From: Bacteroides sp. CAG:144 | Lineage (GTDB): Bacteria; Bacteroidota; Bacteroidia; Bacteroidales; UBA11471 | Length of the DNA stretch: 11,854 nt | NCBI GenBank assembly: GCA_000434215.1 | Contig: HF999722.1 | Location: 41,960-53,813, forward strand | Direction of reading: 5' to 3' | Part shown: positions 1-7,362 of the stretch, piece after piece | Layout of the letters: every line of letters begins with the position of its first letter | How positions within the stretch are numbered: position 1 is the first letter of the stretch | Made by a program: the position numbers and the translations under genes | The notes under the pieces: model-generated | The model's database searches: none | Told to the model about the DNA's origin: nothing | The model's input: the letters and a program-made list of their open reading frames with translations, nothing else

Positions 1-2161
1 CGATGCCGAGTCGGCTGTCCGCGACGCCCTTTCGGTCAAACCCAATAATGCGTTGTACAGTCCCTATGTCCGCTGGCCATTCCCGTTCGGTTTGTGGGTG
101 TATAACCATGTCGAACCCAAAAAGGATCGAGGTTTTAAACATTGGTTCTATGAGCGATTTGCCAAGACTCCGGTATTGATATCGACCGTGCAGCCCGATT
201 TACGGGTGGCGGTTATTCCCGATATTCTTGCAAATTATGGATATTTTTCTTCGTCGGCGGCTTATTCGCTCGATTACAATCGGAAAAATCCTAAAAAGGC
301 GCGTATTACTTATGATGTAACTTACGGAAAGCCGTGGCGTTATAGCTCTATATCATATCCTGTGCCGTCGTCGCCACTCACGTCGATTATCGATTCTACA
401 CGTTCCTCTTCGCTTTTGAGAGAAGGAGATATTTACCGGGCCGATGTTCTCTCTTCCGAGCGGTCTCGTATCACTTCCGTTCTCCGTAACAGGGGCTATT
501 ACTTTTTCCGGCCCGATTATCTTTCTTATCTTGCCGATACGACAGTTGTTCCCAATGAGGTTGCGTTGCGGTTGCAGTTGCGAGGTAACATTCCCAGTGA
601 AGCATTGCGAACTTATCGGGTGGGGCATATTACATTCGATTTGAAATCTGCCTCGGGAAAGGGAGAGGTTGATACAGTCGAATTATCCAATGTAACATTT
701 GTTTACCAGAAACCTCTTAAAGTCAGAAAACGGTTTATCGAAAGAAATATTACATTGAAGACCGGAGAAATCTATACGCTCGACCGACAGACCGAGTCGC
801 TCAACAGTCTTGTGCGTATGGGTATTTTCAGATATGTCAATTTGGCGGTTTCTACACCCGATTCGATAAGAAGGGATAACAGTCTCGATATTACGCTCGA
901 TGCGGCTATGGATACGCCGATGGAAGCGTGGTTTGAGGCGAATGTTACCTCCTCAACTAATAGTTTTATCGGCCCCGGTGTTATTTTCGGATTGGCCCAT
1001 AAGAATGTTTTCGGAGGAGGAGAGCGGCTTTCTCTCGAATTGTCGGGGTCGTATGAGTGGCAGACTGGGAAACGGCAGTCTGCCGGGACGAAAACATCTC
1101 TTCTCAACTCGTATGAGTTCGGGATAAAGGCATCGCTTGCCTTTCCTCGTTTACTGCCTTCGGCGCTGTTGTGGGATTCCCGCATCGAGCGTCGGTACGG
1201 TGGAAAAACCACCGTGCAGCTTAGCGCCGATTTAATGAATCGCCCGCAGTATTTCCGAATGCTCTCGTTGAATACCTCTTTTTCTTTTGATTTCCAATCA
1301 TCGCGAGTAAGTTCCCATACGATACAGTTACCTAAAATCGGTTATAATTATTTGATCAACTCGACGGCTTCTTTCGACAGTACTTTACAGGAAAATCCTG
1401 CCATAGCGTTGAGTTTCCGTAATCAGCTCATACCTTCGTTGGGATATACTTATCGGTTCAATAAGCAGTTCGGCCGTCATGACGGGAATCATATTTTTTG
1501 GCAGACTTCCGCTTCTACGGCGGGGAACTTCCTGTCTTGGGTCGTTGCGGGAACCGAAGGCCATAAAAAATTTCTCGGTATACCTTTTTCCCAGTTTGTA
1601 AAAGCAACGACCGATTTTCGGTATTATCGGCGTTTATGGGGGGAGGCTTGGCTGGCGACACGTTTTCTGGTTGGGGCCGGTTGGGCTTACGGCAATTCTA
1701 CCGTATTGCCGTATAGCGAACAATTTTATATAGGTGGAGCCAATAGCATAAGGGCTTTTACCATACGCACGGTAGGCCCCGGAAGTTATGCCCCGCCGAA
1801 AGGCGATGCCGATGCCTATCTCGACCAGACGGGTAACTTCAAACTCGAAAGCAATATCGAGTTGCGATTCCCGATTTTGGGAGATTTGCAAGGTGCGGTT
1901 TTTCTCGATGCCGGAAACATTTGGTTGCTCAAAGCCGAGGAAAGCCGACCCGGTGGTACGCTCAATGCTAAAACATTTTGGCGGGATATCGCTCTTGGTA
2001 CGGGAGTCGGGCTGCGATATGATATAAGTTTCCTGATATTGCGTATCGATATGGGTATAGGCTTGCACGCTCCCTATAACAACGACAAGTCCCGGTATTA
2101 TAATATGGATAGTTTCGGTAAAAGTCTGGCTTTCCATTTGGCCATAGGTTATCCTTTTTAG
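1..2161 (+). CDS. BamA/TamA-family outer-membrane assembly protein (TamL-like), 5' partial
   Basis: The reading frame is open from base 2 to the TAG at 2159-2161 with no convincing start, so the gene begins upstream and its N-terminus (expected signal peptide or lipobox) is not visible. The visible part is about 719 residues. It opens with a segment typical of Bacteroidetes TamL proteins (KPNNALYSPYVRWPFPFGLW). POTRA-like repeats follow, the last one clear at about 640-910 (RKRFIERNITL, then LNSLVRMGIFRYVNLAV). The C-terminal half is a 16-strand-type Omp85 barrel. It has the loop-6 signature GGANSIRAF followed by VGPGSY near 1733-1790 (the VRGF-equivalent arginine is kept, glycine replaced by alanine), and it ends in a terminal phenylalanine after AIGYP, as barrel proteins do. 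Family members act in the outer membrane to insert or translocate proteins. In Bacteroidetes TamL is often encoded beside tamB, which could lie upstream, outside the window. The family is sure; TamL rather than another BamA paralogue is inference. Confidence 0.88.
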   Translation, partial: DAESAVRDALSVKPNNALYSPYVRWPFPFGLWVYNHVEPKKDRGFKHWFYERFAKTPVLISTVQPDLRVAVIPDILANYGYFSSSAAYSLDYNRKNPKKARITYDVTYGKPWRYSSISYPVPSSPLTSIIDSTRSSSLLREGDIYRADVLSSERSRITSVLRNRGYYFFRPDYLSYLADTTVVPNEVALRLQLRGNIPSEALRTYRVGHITFDLKSASGKGEVDTVELSNVTFVYQKPLKVRKRFIERNITLKTGEIYTLDRQTESLNSLVRMGIFRYVNLAVSTPDSIRRDNSLDITLDAAMDTPMEAWFEANVTSSTNSFIGPGVIFGLAHKNVFGGGERLSLELSGSYEWQTGKRQSAGTKTSLLNSYEFGIKASLAFPRLLPSALLWDSRIERRYGGKTTVQLSADLMNRPQYFRMLSLNTSFSFDFQSSRVSSHTIQLPKIGYNYLINSTASFDSTLQENPAIALSFRNQLIPSLGYTYRFNKQFGRHDGNHIFWQTSASTAGNFLSWVVAGTEGHKKFLGIPFSQFVKATTDFRYYRRLWGEAWLATRFLVGAGWAYGNSTVLPYSEQFYIGGANSIRAFTIRTVGPGSYAPPKGDADAYLDQTGNFKLESNIELRFPILGDLQGAVFLDAGNIWLLKAEESRPGGTLNAKTFWRDIALGTGVGLRYDISFLILRIDMGIGLHAPYNNDKSRYYNMDSFGKSLAFHLAIGYPF

Positions 2162-2181
2162 AAACTATTTGCATATTATAT

Positions 2182-2212
2182 TTTGAAGGTTGGTAAAAAA
2201 TAGATATATTTG
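2182..2212 (+). promoter_or_regulatory. Bacteroidetes-type promoter for the thioredoxin-like pair
   Basis: A -33 element TTTG at 2182-2185 is followed by exactly 19 nt and a -7 element TATATTTG at 2205-2212. This matches the Bacteroidetes primary sigma factor consensus (TTTG, 19-21 nt, TAnnTTTG). Transcription would start near 2219, leaving a leader of about 28 nt before the ATG at 2247. It separates the thioredoxin-like genes from the outer-membrane protein gene, although I see no clear terminator after that gene. Confidence 0.7.
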
Positions 2213-2246
2213 AGATCAGTCGAAATATATTTATCTGTTTATTACC

Positions 2247-3410
2247 ATGAATCGAATTCTCTTATTTTGCTTTTTCGCATCGTTACCCGTTTATTTGTTT
2301 TCGCAGAATGCATTTGTCGTGCACGGTCATGTCGAGGGTTATCCCGATGGTACGGTGTTTACCTTGAAGCCTTTCGGTTCGGATACATTGAGTCAAGGAG
2401 AGTTTGCCATAAGAGGGGAAACGAAGAGAGAATTTAGGAGTTCTTTATATATCGGAGAGTCTTATTTGGAATCCTGTCTTGTATGGGTCGCTCCCGGAGC
2501 TGAAATATTTATATCGGGAGATACGGCTGTTGTACCGAGATGTTGGGAGGTACGGAGCAATGTACCTCGTCAAAGGGAAGAAAATCGATATAAAGAGGCA
2601 ACGAAAGATTTACAAGAGCGGTATGCCGATAATCTGTTGCGGTTGGAAGAGGTGTATCGTTCGATTCCATCCAAAGTTTCGCCTGACGATACGGTAAATA
2701 TGAATAAATGGGAGGAAGTGAAGCGTTTACAACAGTTGAGAGATTCGTTGGAGGCAGAAATTTGCAGCAGGGAACTCGATTTGATGAAAGACTTGCCCGT
2801 AACTGCGGATTGGTTGTCCCGCTTATCTCGTTATGCCCGGGCGGTAGCCCAAGAAGAACGATACAGGGGATATCGGCCGCTTATACAAGATTGCTACGGT
2901 CGCCTCGATGAGCCCCAACGGAATAGCGAAGACGGGAAATCGGTTTTGTTTTATTTGGCCTTAGAGATTATAGAAGAGGGCATGATGTGTCCCGATGTGG
3001 AGCTATTCGGCTTGGACGGGACTCGTTATCGCCTTTCCGACTTTCGGGGAAAATATATATTGCTTGATTTTTGGAGCGGGAGTTGCGGGCCGTGCAAAGC
3101 CTCGATACCCGAATTGGAAAAAATCGTACAGGAAAATGAGCGATGTCTTACCCTCGTGAGTATTACGACAGACGGTGAAAAAAGTTGGCGAAAGTATTCC
3201 GATAAGCATTCTTTTGTATGGCATAATCTTTGCGATGGAAGTGGTTGGAAAGGACTTGTCGCCCGTTTCGGATTTAATGGAGTTCCCGCTTTTGTCCTTC
3301 TTTCGCCCGAAGGTAAAGTTCTGTCCAAGCGGATAGGTTATGGAAAGGGAATCATAGACTGGTGGTTGGAGAAATTTATCGGAGCATCATATACGCGGGT
3401 AGAAAAATAA
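2247..3410 (+). CDS. Secreted TlpA/ResA-like thioredoxin protein with DUF4369-like N-terminal domain (CGPC)
   Basis: Encodes 387 residues. Residues 1-20 form a signal peptide with no lipobox, so a soluble periplasmic protein is expected. Residues about 21-100 resemble the DUF4369 beta domain (FVVHGHVEGYPDGTVFTLK), but the segment after the first strands is roughly ten residues shorter than in its neighbour. A helical, charged middle region spans about 105-245. The thioredoxin domain follows: LSDFRGKYILLDFW, then active-site C280-G-P-C283, and a cis-proline at P347 (GVPAFVLLSPEGKVL). Family members reduce or isomerise disulfides or serve cytochrome c maturation; the substrate here is unknown. 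The start is the ATG at 2247, which gives a full signal peptide and sits just after a good promoter. The downstream paralogue begins 50 nt after the stop and is probably co-transcribed. Proteins of this architecture are numerous in Bacteroidetes and rarely characterised. Confidence 0.88.
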   Translation: MNRILLFCFFASLPVYLFSQNAFVVHGHVEGYPDGTVFTLKPFGSDTLSQGEFAIRGETKREFRSSLYIGESYLESCLVWVAPGAEIFISGDTAVVPRCWEVRSNVPRQREENRYKEATKDLQERYADNLLRLEEVYRSIPSKVSPDDTVNMNKWEEVKRLQQLRDSLEAEICSRELDLMKDLPVTADWLSRLSRYARAVAQEERYRGYRPLIQDCYGRLDEPQRNSEDGKSVLFYLALEIIEEGMMCPDVELFGLDGTRYRLSDFRGKYILLDFWSGSCGPCKASIPELEKIVQENERCLTLVSITTDGEKSWRKYSDKHSFVWHNLCDGSGWKGLVARFGFNGVPAFVLLSPEGKVLSKRIGYGKGIIDWWLEKFIGASYTRVEK

Positions 3411-3460
3411 ATTAAGAGATGATGTGAGAATTCGAATACTTGATTTAATGTATTTTGGCT

Positions 3461-4639
3461 ATGAAAAAACATGTAGTATCATTGTTGCTGTTGTGGAGTG
3501 TCGTTTTCGGAGTTTGGGCCGAAAAAGGCTTTGTGATTCAGGGAAGTGTGGACGGTATTACACCGCAGTCGATGATTTCTCTCTATCGTGTTGATAATGG
3601 GAAGCGTTCGCTTTTGGACAAAGCTTACGTTACCCGGGGACGATTCAAACTCACCGGCAAGACTGCCGGCAGTACGGCCGAGGAGGTTTATATCATGTTG
3701 AGTGATAAAAAATCGCCTTCACGGACACTCGCATTGTGGGTATTGCCCGGTGCGAAAATCAAAGTGTTTGGCGATAATCGTATTGCCGCTTTGTGGACGG
3801 TTGAAAGTGATGTCGCTGAGCAGAAAGAGTCCAATCTTTATGTTGCCGCTGTGCGACCATTCTTGGCGGAGTATTGGAATTATTACCCCGAAAAAGCGAA
3901 ATTGGAAGCCCTCTATCGGGACAAGAATACGCCTCGGGAAAAACGTTCGGCGGTGCGAAAACAAATCAATGCTATAACGGCGAAACAAGATTCTATACAA
4001 TCATTGATGTATAAGGCCGAGATAGATATTATGCAGACAGCTCCGGTCGGAGATATCTGGCTTATGCATTTGGCCCAGTTGGCAATGGTTTCGCGTACAC
4101 AAAAGAATTTCCCGTATAAAGCAGAACTTGTCAACTTGTATGAAAACCGTATGACCGATGTCTTGAAGGCCAAAGAGTATGGAGTCGTGGCTCGGGCGAA
4201 TCTTTTCCAGAGGACGGTCGACGTGGGTGATGCTCTTGTCGATGCCGATTTGTATGATTTGGCCGGAGGCGTGCATCATCTATCCGATTATCGGGGTAAG
4301 TATGTTTTGCTCGATTTTTGGGCGAGAAGTTGTGCCCCGTGTCTAGCTGCGATGCCCGAACTTGCGCAACTTTTTGCAAATAACTCCGATAGCCTTGTCG
4401 TAGTGGGTCTCAGCCTCGACGATGAAGATACTTGGTTACAGACGTCTCGGGAGAAAAAAATCTCTTGGGTAAATCTCAATGAGAAGAAAGGGGCTGCGGG
4501 ATTGAATGTCGCTTATAATGTATCTTCGATTCCGCATTATGTACTTATCTCTCCCGAGGGAAAGGTGTTGAGTATCTTCAAAGGTTATAAGAAAAACCGT
4601 ATATATAATGAGTTGAAGAAGTATATCGCGGTAAAATAG
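3461..4639 (+). CDS. Secreted TlpA/ResA-like thioredoxin protein with DUF4369 domain (CAPC)
   Basis: Encodes 392 residues from the ATG at 3461. A TTG two codons earlier is open, but the ATG gives the classic MKKH signal-peptide start. The signal peptide covers about residues 1-20 (ends VWAEKG). A DUF4369 domain follows (FVIQGSVDGITPQSMISLY, then TRGRFKLTGKT), then a helical middle region to about 255. The thioredoxin domain has LSDYRGKYVLLDFW, active-site C291-A-P-C294, and a cis-proline P358 (SIPHYVLISPEGKVL). It is collinear with the upstream gene over the whole length, so the two are paralogues from a tandem duplication that has diverged considerably. The likely role is periplasmic thiol-disulfide exchange; partner unknown. 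The 50-nt gap upstream has no full promoter match, which suggests read-through from the promoter at 2182-2212. A strong terminator follows the stop by 44 nt. Confidence 0.88.
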   Translation: MKKHVVSLLLLWSVVFGVWAEKGFVIQGSVDGITPQSMISLYRVDNGKRSLLDKAYVTRGRFKLTGKTAGSTAEEVYIMLSDKKSPSRTLALWVLPGAKIKVFGDNRIAALWTVESDVAEQKESNLYVAAVRPFLAEYWNYYPEKAKLEALYRDKNTPREKRSAVRKQINAITAKQDSIQSLMYKAEIDIMQTAPVGDIWLMHLAQLAMVSRTQKNFPYKAELVNLYENRMTDVLKAKEYGVVARANLFQRTVDVGDALVDADLYDLAGGVHHLSDYRGKYVLLDFWARSCAPCLAAMPELAQLFANNSDSLVVVGLSLDDEDTWLQTSREKKISWVNLNEKKGAAGLNVAYNVSSIPHYVLISPEGKVLSIFKGYKKNRIYNELKKYIAVK

Positions 4640-4683
4640 TGGTGGAAAAGATTGGGAAGGAAGTTTTTGAGATCGGTATTTAT

Positions 4684-4717
4684 AAAGAATAGAGTCTTGC
4701 AAGACTCTATTCTTTTT
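4684..4717. terminator. Bidirectional intrinsic terminator between convergent genes
   Basis: A perfect inverted repeat has 15-base arms AAAGAATAGAGTCTT (4684-4698) and AAGACTCTATTCTTT (4701-4715). In RNA it can form a 13-bp stem with loop TTGCAA. The right arm runs into TTTTT (4713-4717), giving a plus-strand terminator for the thioredoxin-like genes. On the minus strand the arm is followed by TTTATAAATA, a weaker U-rich tail, only 9 nt beyond the pstB stop codon. Its position between two converging transcription units fits a shared terminator. Confidence 0.85.
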
Positions 4718-4723
4718 ATAATA

Positions 4724-5578
4724 TCAACTGAAAACGCCGCTCAGGTATTGCTTGGTAAGCTCGTGTTGCGGATTTTTAAACAACTCTTCGGCTGTTCCTT
4801 GTTCGATGACTTCGCCCATATACATGAAAACCACGTAGTCGGCGATACGCAAGGCTTGGCGTAGGGTGTGGGTTACCATGATGATTCCGTAGCGTTCGCG
4901 CAATTTGGCGAAGAGGTCTTCGATATGTTTGCTCGATATGGGATCGAGAGCCGAGGTCGATTCGTCGGCAAGAATGAATTGTGGCTCTACGGCAAGACCG
5001 CGTGCCAAACACAGTCTTTGCTGTTGGCCGATAGAGAGTGCCGACGCCGGACTATGCAGGCGGTCTTTCACCTCTTCCCACAGATTGACTCCTTTCAAGT
5101 ATTTTTCTACCGTTGCATCGAGAACCCTCCGGTTGCGCACGCCGTGTATGCGGCAACCGTATGTGATGTTATCGTATATCGACATGGGTAGAGGAGTAGG
5201 GCGTTGTGAAAGCAGCCCTATTTTTTTTCGTATATGAGTGATTTCGGCTTTGTGGTCGTAAATGTCTTCTCCGCTGACCAATACCCGTCCTTCGACCCGT
5301 AAATGTTCGGTCGTGTCGATCATTCGGTTGATGCTGCGCAACAAGGTCGTTTTACCGCACCCAGAAGGGCCGATGATACAAGTTATTTTTTTATCGTGCA
5401 GCGTAAGATTGACGTTTTTGAGAATATGGTTGTTGCGGATATAGATATTCAAGTTCTCGATTTGGATAACGGCGTCTTCATCACGCCCGCTTTCCTCGGC
5501 GAGAGAGACTTCCTTTTCTTGCCGGTTTATCGGGTTTAAATGTCCAAATATGTTGAATAGGGATTTTTCTTTCTCCAT
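4724..5578 (-). CDS. pstB: Phosphate ABC transporter ATP-binding protein PstB
   Basis: Encodes 284 residues, about 25-35 more than usual for PstB because of an N-terminal extension rich in charged residues before the ABC core (about 1-37). The motifs in order are Walker A GPSGCGKT (70-77), Q-loop Q125 within SQRPTPLPMSIYDN, signature LSIGQ (181-185), Walker B FILADE (201-206, catalytic E206), D-loop SALD (209-212) and switch histidine H237. The RPxPxPMSIYDN segment is specific to PstB. It hydrolyses ATP on the cytoplasmic face to power PstCA. Two deviations from the usual PstB consensus stand out: LSIGQ instead of LSGGQ, and DES instead of DEP after Walker B. The catalytic residues are intact, so activity is expected. 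The start ATG overlaps the pstA stop by one base (TAATG), implying translational coupling. It is the last gene of the operon; no phoU follows. Confidence 0.96.
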   Translation of the reverse strand: MEKEKSLFNIFGHLNPINRQEKEVSLAEESGRDEDAVIQIENLNIYIRNNHILKNVNLTLHDKKITCIIGPSGCGKTTLLRSINRMIDTTEHLRVEGRVLVSGEDIYDHKAEITHIRKKIGLLSQRPTPLPMSIYDNITYGCRIHGVRNRRVLDATVEKYLKGVNLWEEVKDRLHSPASALSIGQQQRLCLARGLAVEPQFILADESTSALDPISSKHIEDLFAKLRERYGIIMVTHTLRQALRIADYVVFMYMGEVIEQGTAEELFKNPQHELTKQYLSGVFS

Positions 5579-6426
5579 TATTTGATCTTGTTTTTAGAGA
5601 AACGGTGAGTAATCATGCGCCCCACGATACTCAGTACCAAAACGATAAGCGTAAGCAGCAGGGCTGCGGCGTAAGCGCGTTCGCGAACTTCGGGCAGAGG
5701 ACTGCTCAGCTGGAAGAAGATCGCCAGCGGTAAGGTTGCCGCCGGTTGGTCGAGAGAAGTAGGTATGCTGTCGGTGAATCCTGCGGTAAACATGACGCCC
5801 GCTGCATCGCCTATGGCGCGTCCTATCGATAAAAGAGTTGCGGTCGCGATACCCGGTGCGATTTGCCGTATGGCGACTTTTATGGTTTCATAACGGGTCG
5901 CTCCCAGTGAGTAGGTTGCTTCGAGCAGATGTTTGGGCAACTGGCGGGCGACTTCGTCCATGGAGCGGACAAAGATCGGTATAATGAGCAGTGTAATGAC
6001 GATGATACCGCCCAGCAACGATGTCCGCAATCCGAGGAATATCATGATGGTAAATCCGAAAGCACCGTACACAATCGAGGGGATACCATATAGTACGTCG
6101 AACGAAAGACGCGTAATGCTGGCCAGTTTGGAATCGTTTTTCAGATAGATGTTGATGAAAAATACAATGGGAATACTGATGAGCAACCCCAGTATCGTCG
6201 ATGCTCCTACAATGTAGATCGAACCGACAATGGCGTTGAGTACACCGCCTTCTTTGCCTATGTAGAACCCGCCGCCGGGCAGTTGGGTAATCATATCCCA
6301 AGACATAGCCGGCCAGCCGTTGCGTATGATCGTGATGAGGATACTGCCTAAAAAGGCAAATACGAGGATTACCGAGATGATCATCAACCCGAAGAATATT
6401 TTCTCAACGATAAATTTTGTTTTCAT
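5578..6426 (-). CDS. pstA: Phosphate ABC transporter permease PstA
   Basis: Encodes 282 residues with about six membrane segments (roughly 8-35, 63-93, 106-132, 136-154, 192-215 and 250-272). The permease coupling loop with its EAA motif is at about 168-193 (LEATYSLGATRYETIKVAIR) and would dock on PstB. The LYGIPSIVYGAFGF and GRAIGDAAGVMFTAG segments are typical of PstA. With PstC it forms the inner-membrane phosphate channel. It is separated from pstC by 19 nt and overlaps pstB by 1 nt. Length is normal, with no sign of damage. Confidence 0.95.
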   Translation of the reverse strand: MKTKFIVEKIFFGLMIISVILVFAFLGSILITIIRNGWPAMSWDMITQLPGGGFYIGKEGGVLNAIVGSIYIVGASTILGLLISIPIVFFINIYLKNDSKLASITRLSFDVLYGIPSIVYGAFGFTIMIFLGLRTSLLGGIIVITLLIIPIFVRSMDEVARQLPKHLLEATYSLGATRYETIKVAIRQIAPGIATATLLSIGRAIGDAAGVMFTAGFTDSIPTSLDQPAATLPLAIFFQLSSPLPEVRERAYAAALLLTLIVLVLSIVGRMITHRFSKNKIK

Positions 6427-6445
6427 ACGTCAGGACTCCCTCCGG

Positions 6446-7354
6446 TTACATCTTATAGCTCCGCTCGATATTTCGTAATATCCAGCGGGATATGATATTG
6501 AACACCAAAATAATAAAGAACAATATAAAGGCGGCGAACATGAGAGCCGACTCGTAAAGAGGCAGCGACAACATTTCACCGTAATTGTTGGCGATAAGTG
6601 CGGGAAGCGGGTAACAGGGGTCGAAAAGCGACCGTGGTATGGCGGCGTAATTTCCGCATACCATCAATACGGCTATGGTTTCGCCGAAAGCTTTCGATAT
6701 GGACAGTACAACGGCAGCGACGATTCCCGGCATGGCTTTTCGCAGGATAACCTTTGAGCAAGTCTGCCATTTGGTTGCTCCCAGTGAAGCCGAGGCTTCC
6801 CGGTAATCTTGCGGGACGATGGTGAATATTTCGATGAGCAGACTTACCAATATGGGCAGTATCATGATACCCAATACGATACCACTGGCCAGAACGGTAT
6901 ATCCGCTGGTATAGTCGACAAATCGGGGTCCGAGTTTATCGGCAATCCACGGTACAATGATGAGTGTGCCCCAGACACCGTATACGACCGACGGAATGCC
7001 GGCCAAAATGTCGAATATGGGAAATACGATACGTTTTACCCACGAACTGGCATATTCGGTCAGGAAAATGGCCGAGAGCAAGGAGATGGGCAACGCGATG
7101 GCAATCGACAAAGCCGTTACGAAAAGTGTTCCTACGATAAACGGCAGGAATCCGAATTCTCCGCTGAGGGGTTTCCATGCCGATCCCGAAAGCAGTTCCC
7201 ATAGGGAATGTTCCGATAAGATAAGGCGGCTTTTGAAAAATAGCCCGATTCCTATGGCGATAAGCAACAACAGCGATAATACGGTAAGGACAAGCATGAC
7301 CCACCGGGCTGCCTTGTCCTTGAATATGCGTCGTTGTAACAGCGATAAATCCAT
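6446..7354 (-). CDS. pstC: Phosphate ABC transporter permease PstC
   Basis: Encodes 302 residues with about six membrane segments (roughly 18-40, 69-99, 108-136, 152-180, 211-233 and 267-290). The EAA coupling loop is at about 185-211 (REASASLGATKWQTCSKVIL). The segments DILAGIPSVVYGVWGT and SKAFGETIAVLMVCGN match the PstC family, where the usual form is RALGET. It pairs with PstA in the inner membrane. Its start lies 8 nt after the pstS stop, so the order pstS-pstC-pstA-pstB is kept in one transcript. Confidence 0.95.
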   Translation of the reverse strand: MDLSLLQRRIFKDKAARWVMLVLTVLSLLLLIAIGIGLFFKSRLILSEHSLWELLSGSAWKPLSGEFGFLPFIVGTLFVTALSIAIALPISLLSAIFLTEYASSWVKRIVFPIFDILAGIPSVVYGVWGTLIIVPWIADKLGPRFVDYTSGYTVLASGIVLGIMILPILVSLLIEIFTIVPQDYREASASLGATKWQTCSKVILRKAMPGIVAAVVLSISKAFGETIAVLMVCGNYAAIPRSLFDPCYPLPALIANNYGEMLSLPLYESALMFAAFILFFIILVFNIISRWILRNIERSYKM

Positions 7355-7362
7355 CGGCGACG

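Noticed and set aside
1634..2137. A 167-codon open frame on the minus strand inside the outer-membrane protein gene
   Set aside because: It is antisense to a clear Omp85 barrel, has no recognisable domain and no promoter or leader of its own.
3455..3460. A TTG start two codons upstream for the second thioredoxin-like gene
   Set aside because: The ATG at 3461 begins a normal MKKH signal peptide; the TTG adds only two residues and has no supporting leader.
3441..3460. A possible separate promoter for the second thioredoxin-like gene (TATTTTGG)
   Set aside because: It is one base short of TAnnTTTG and ends at the start codon, leaving no leader; co-transcription is simpler.
6809..7204. A 131-codon plus-strand open frame opposite pstC
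   Set aside because: The composition is unnatural (runs of D, Y, G, R and Q) and it is the shadow of a well-conserved permease.
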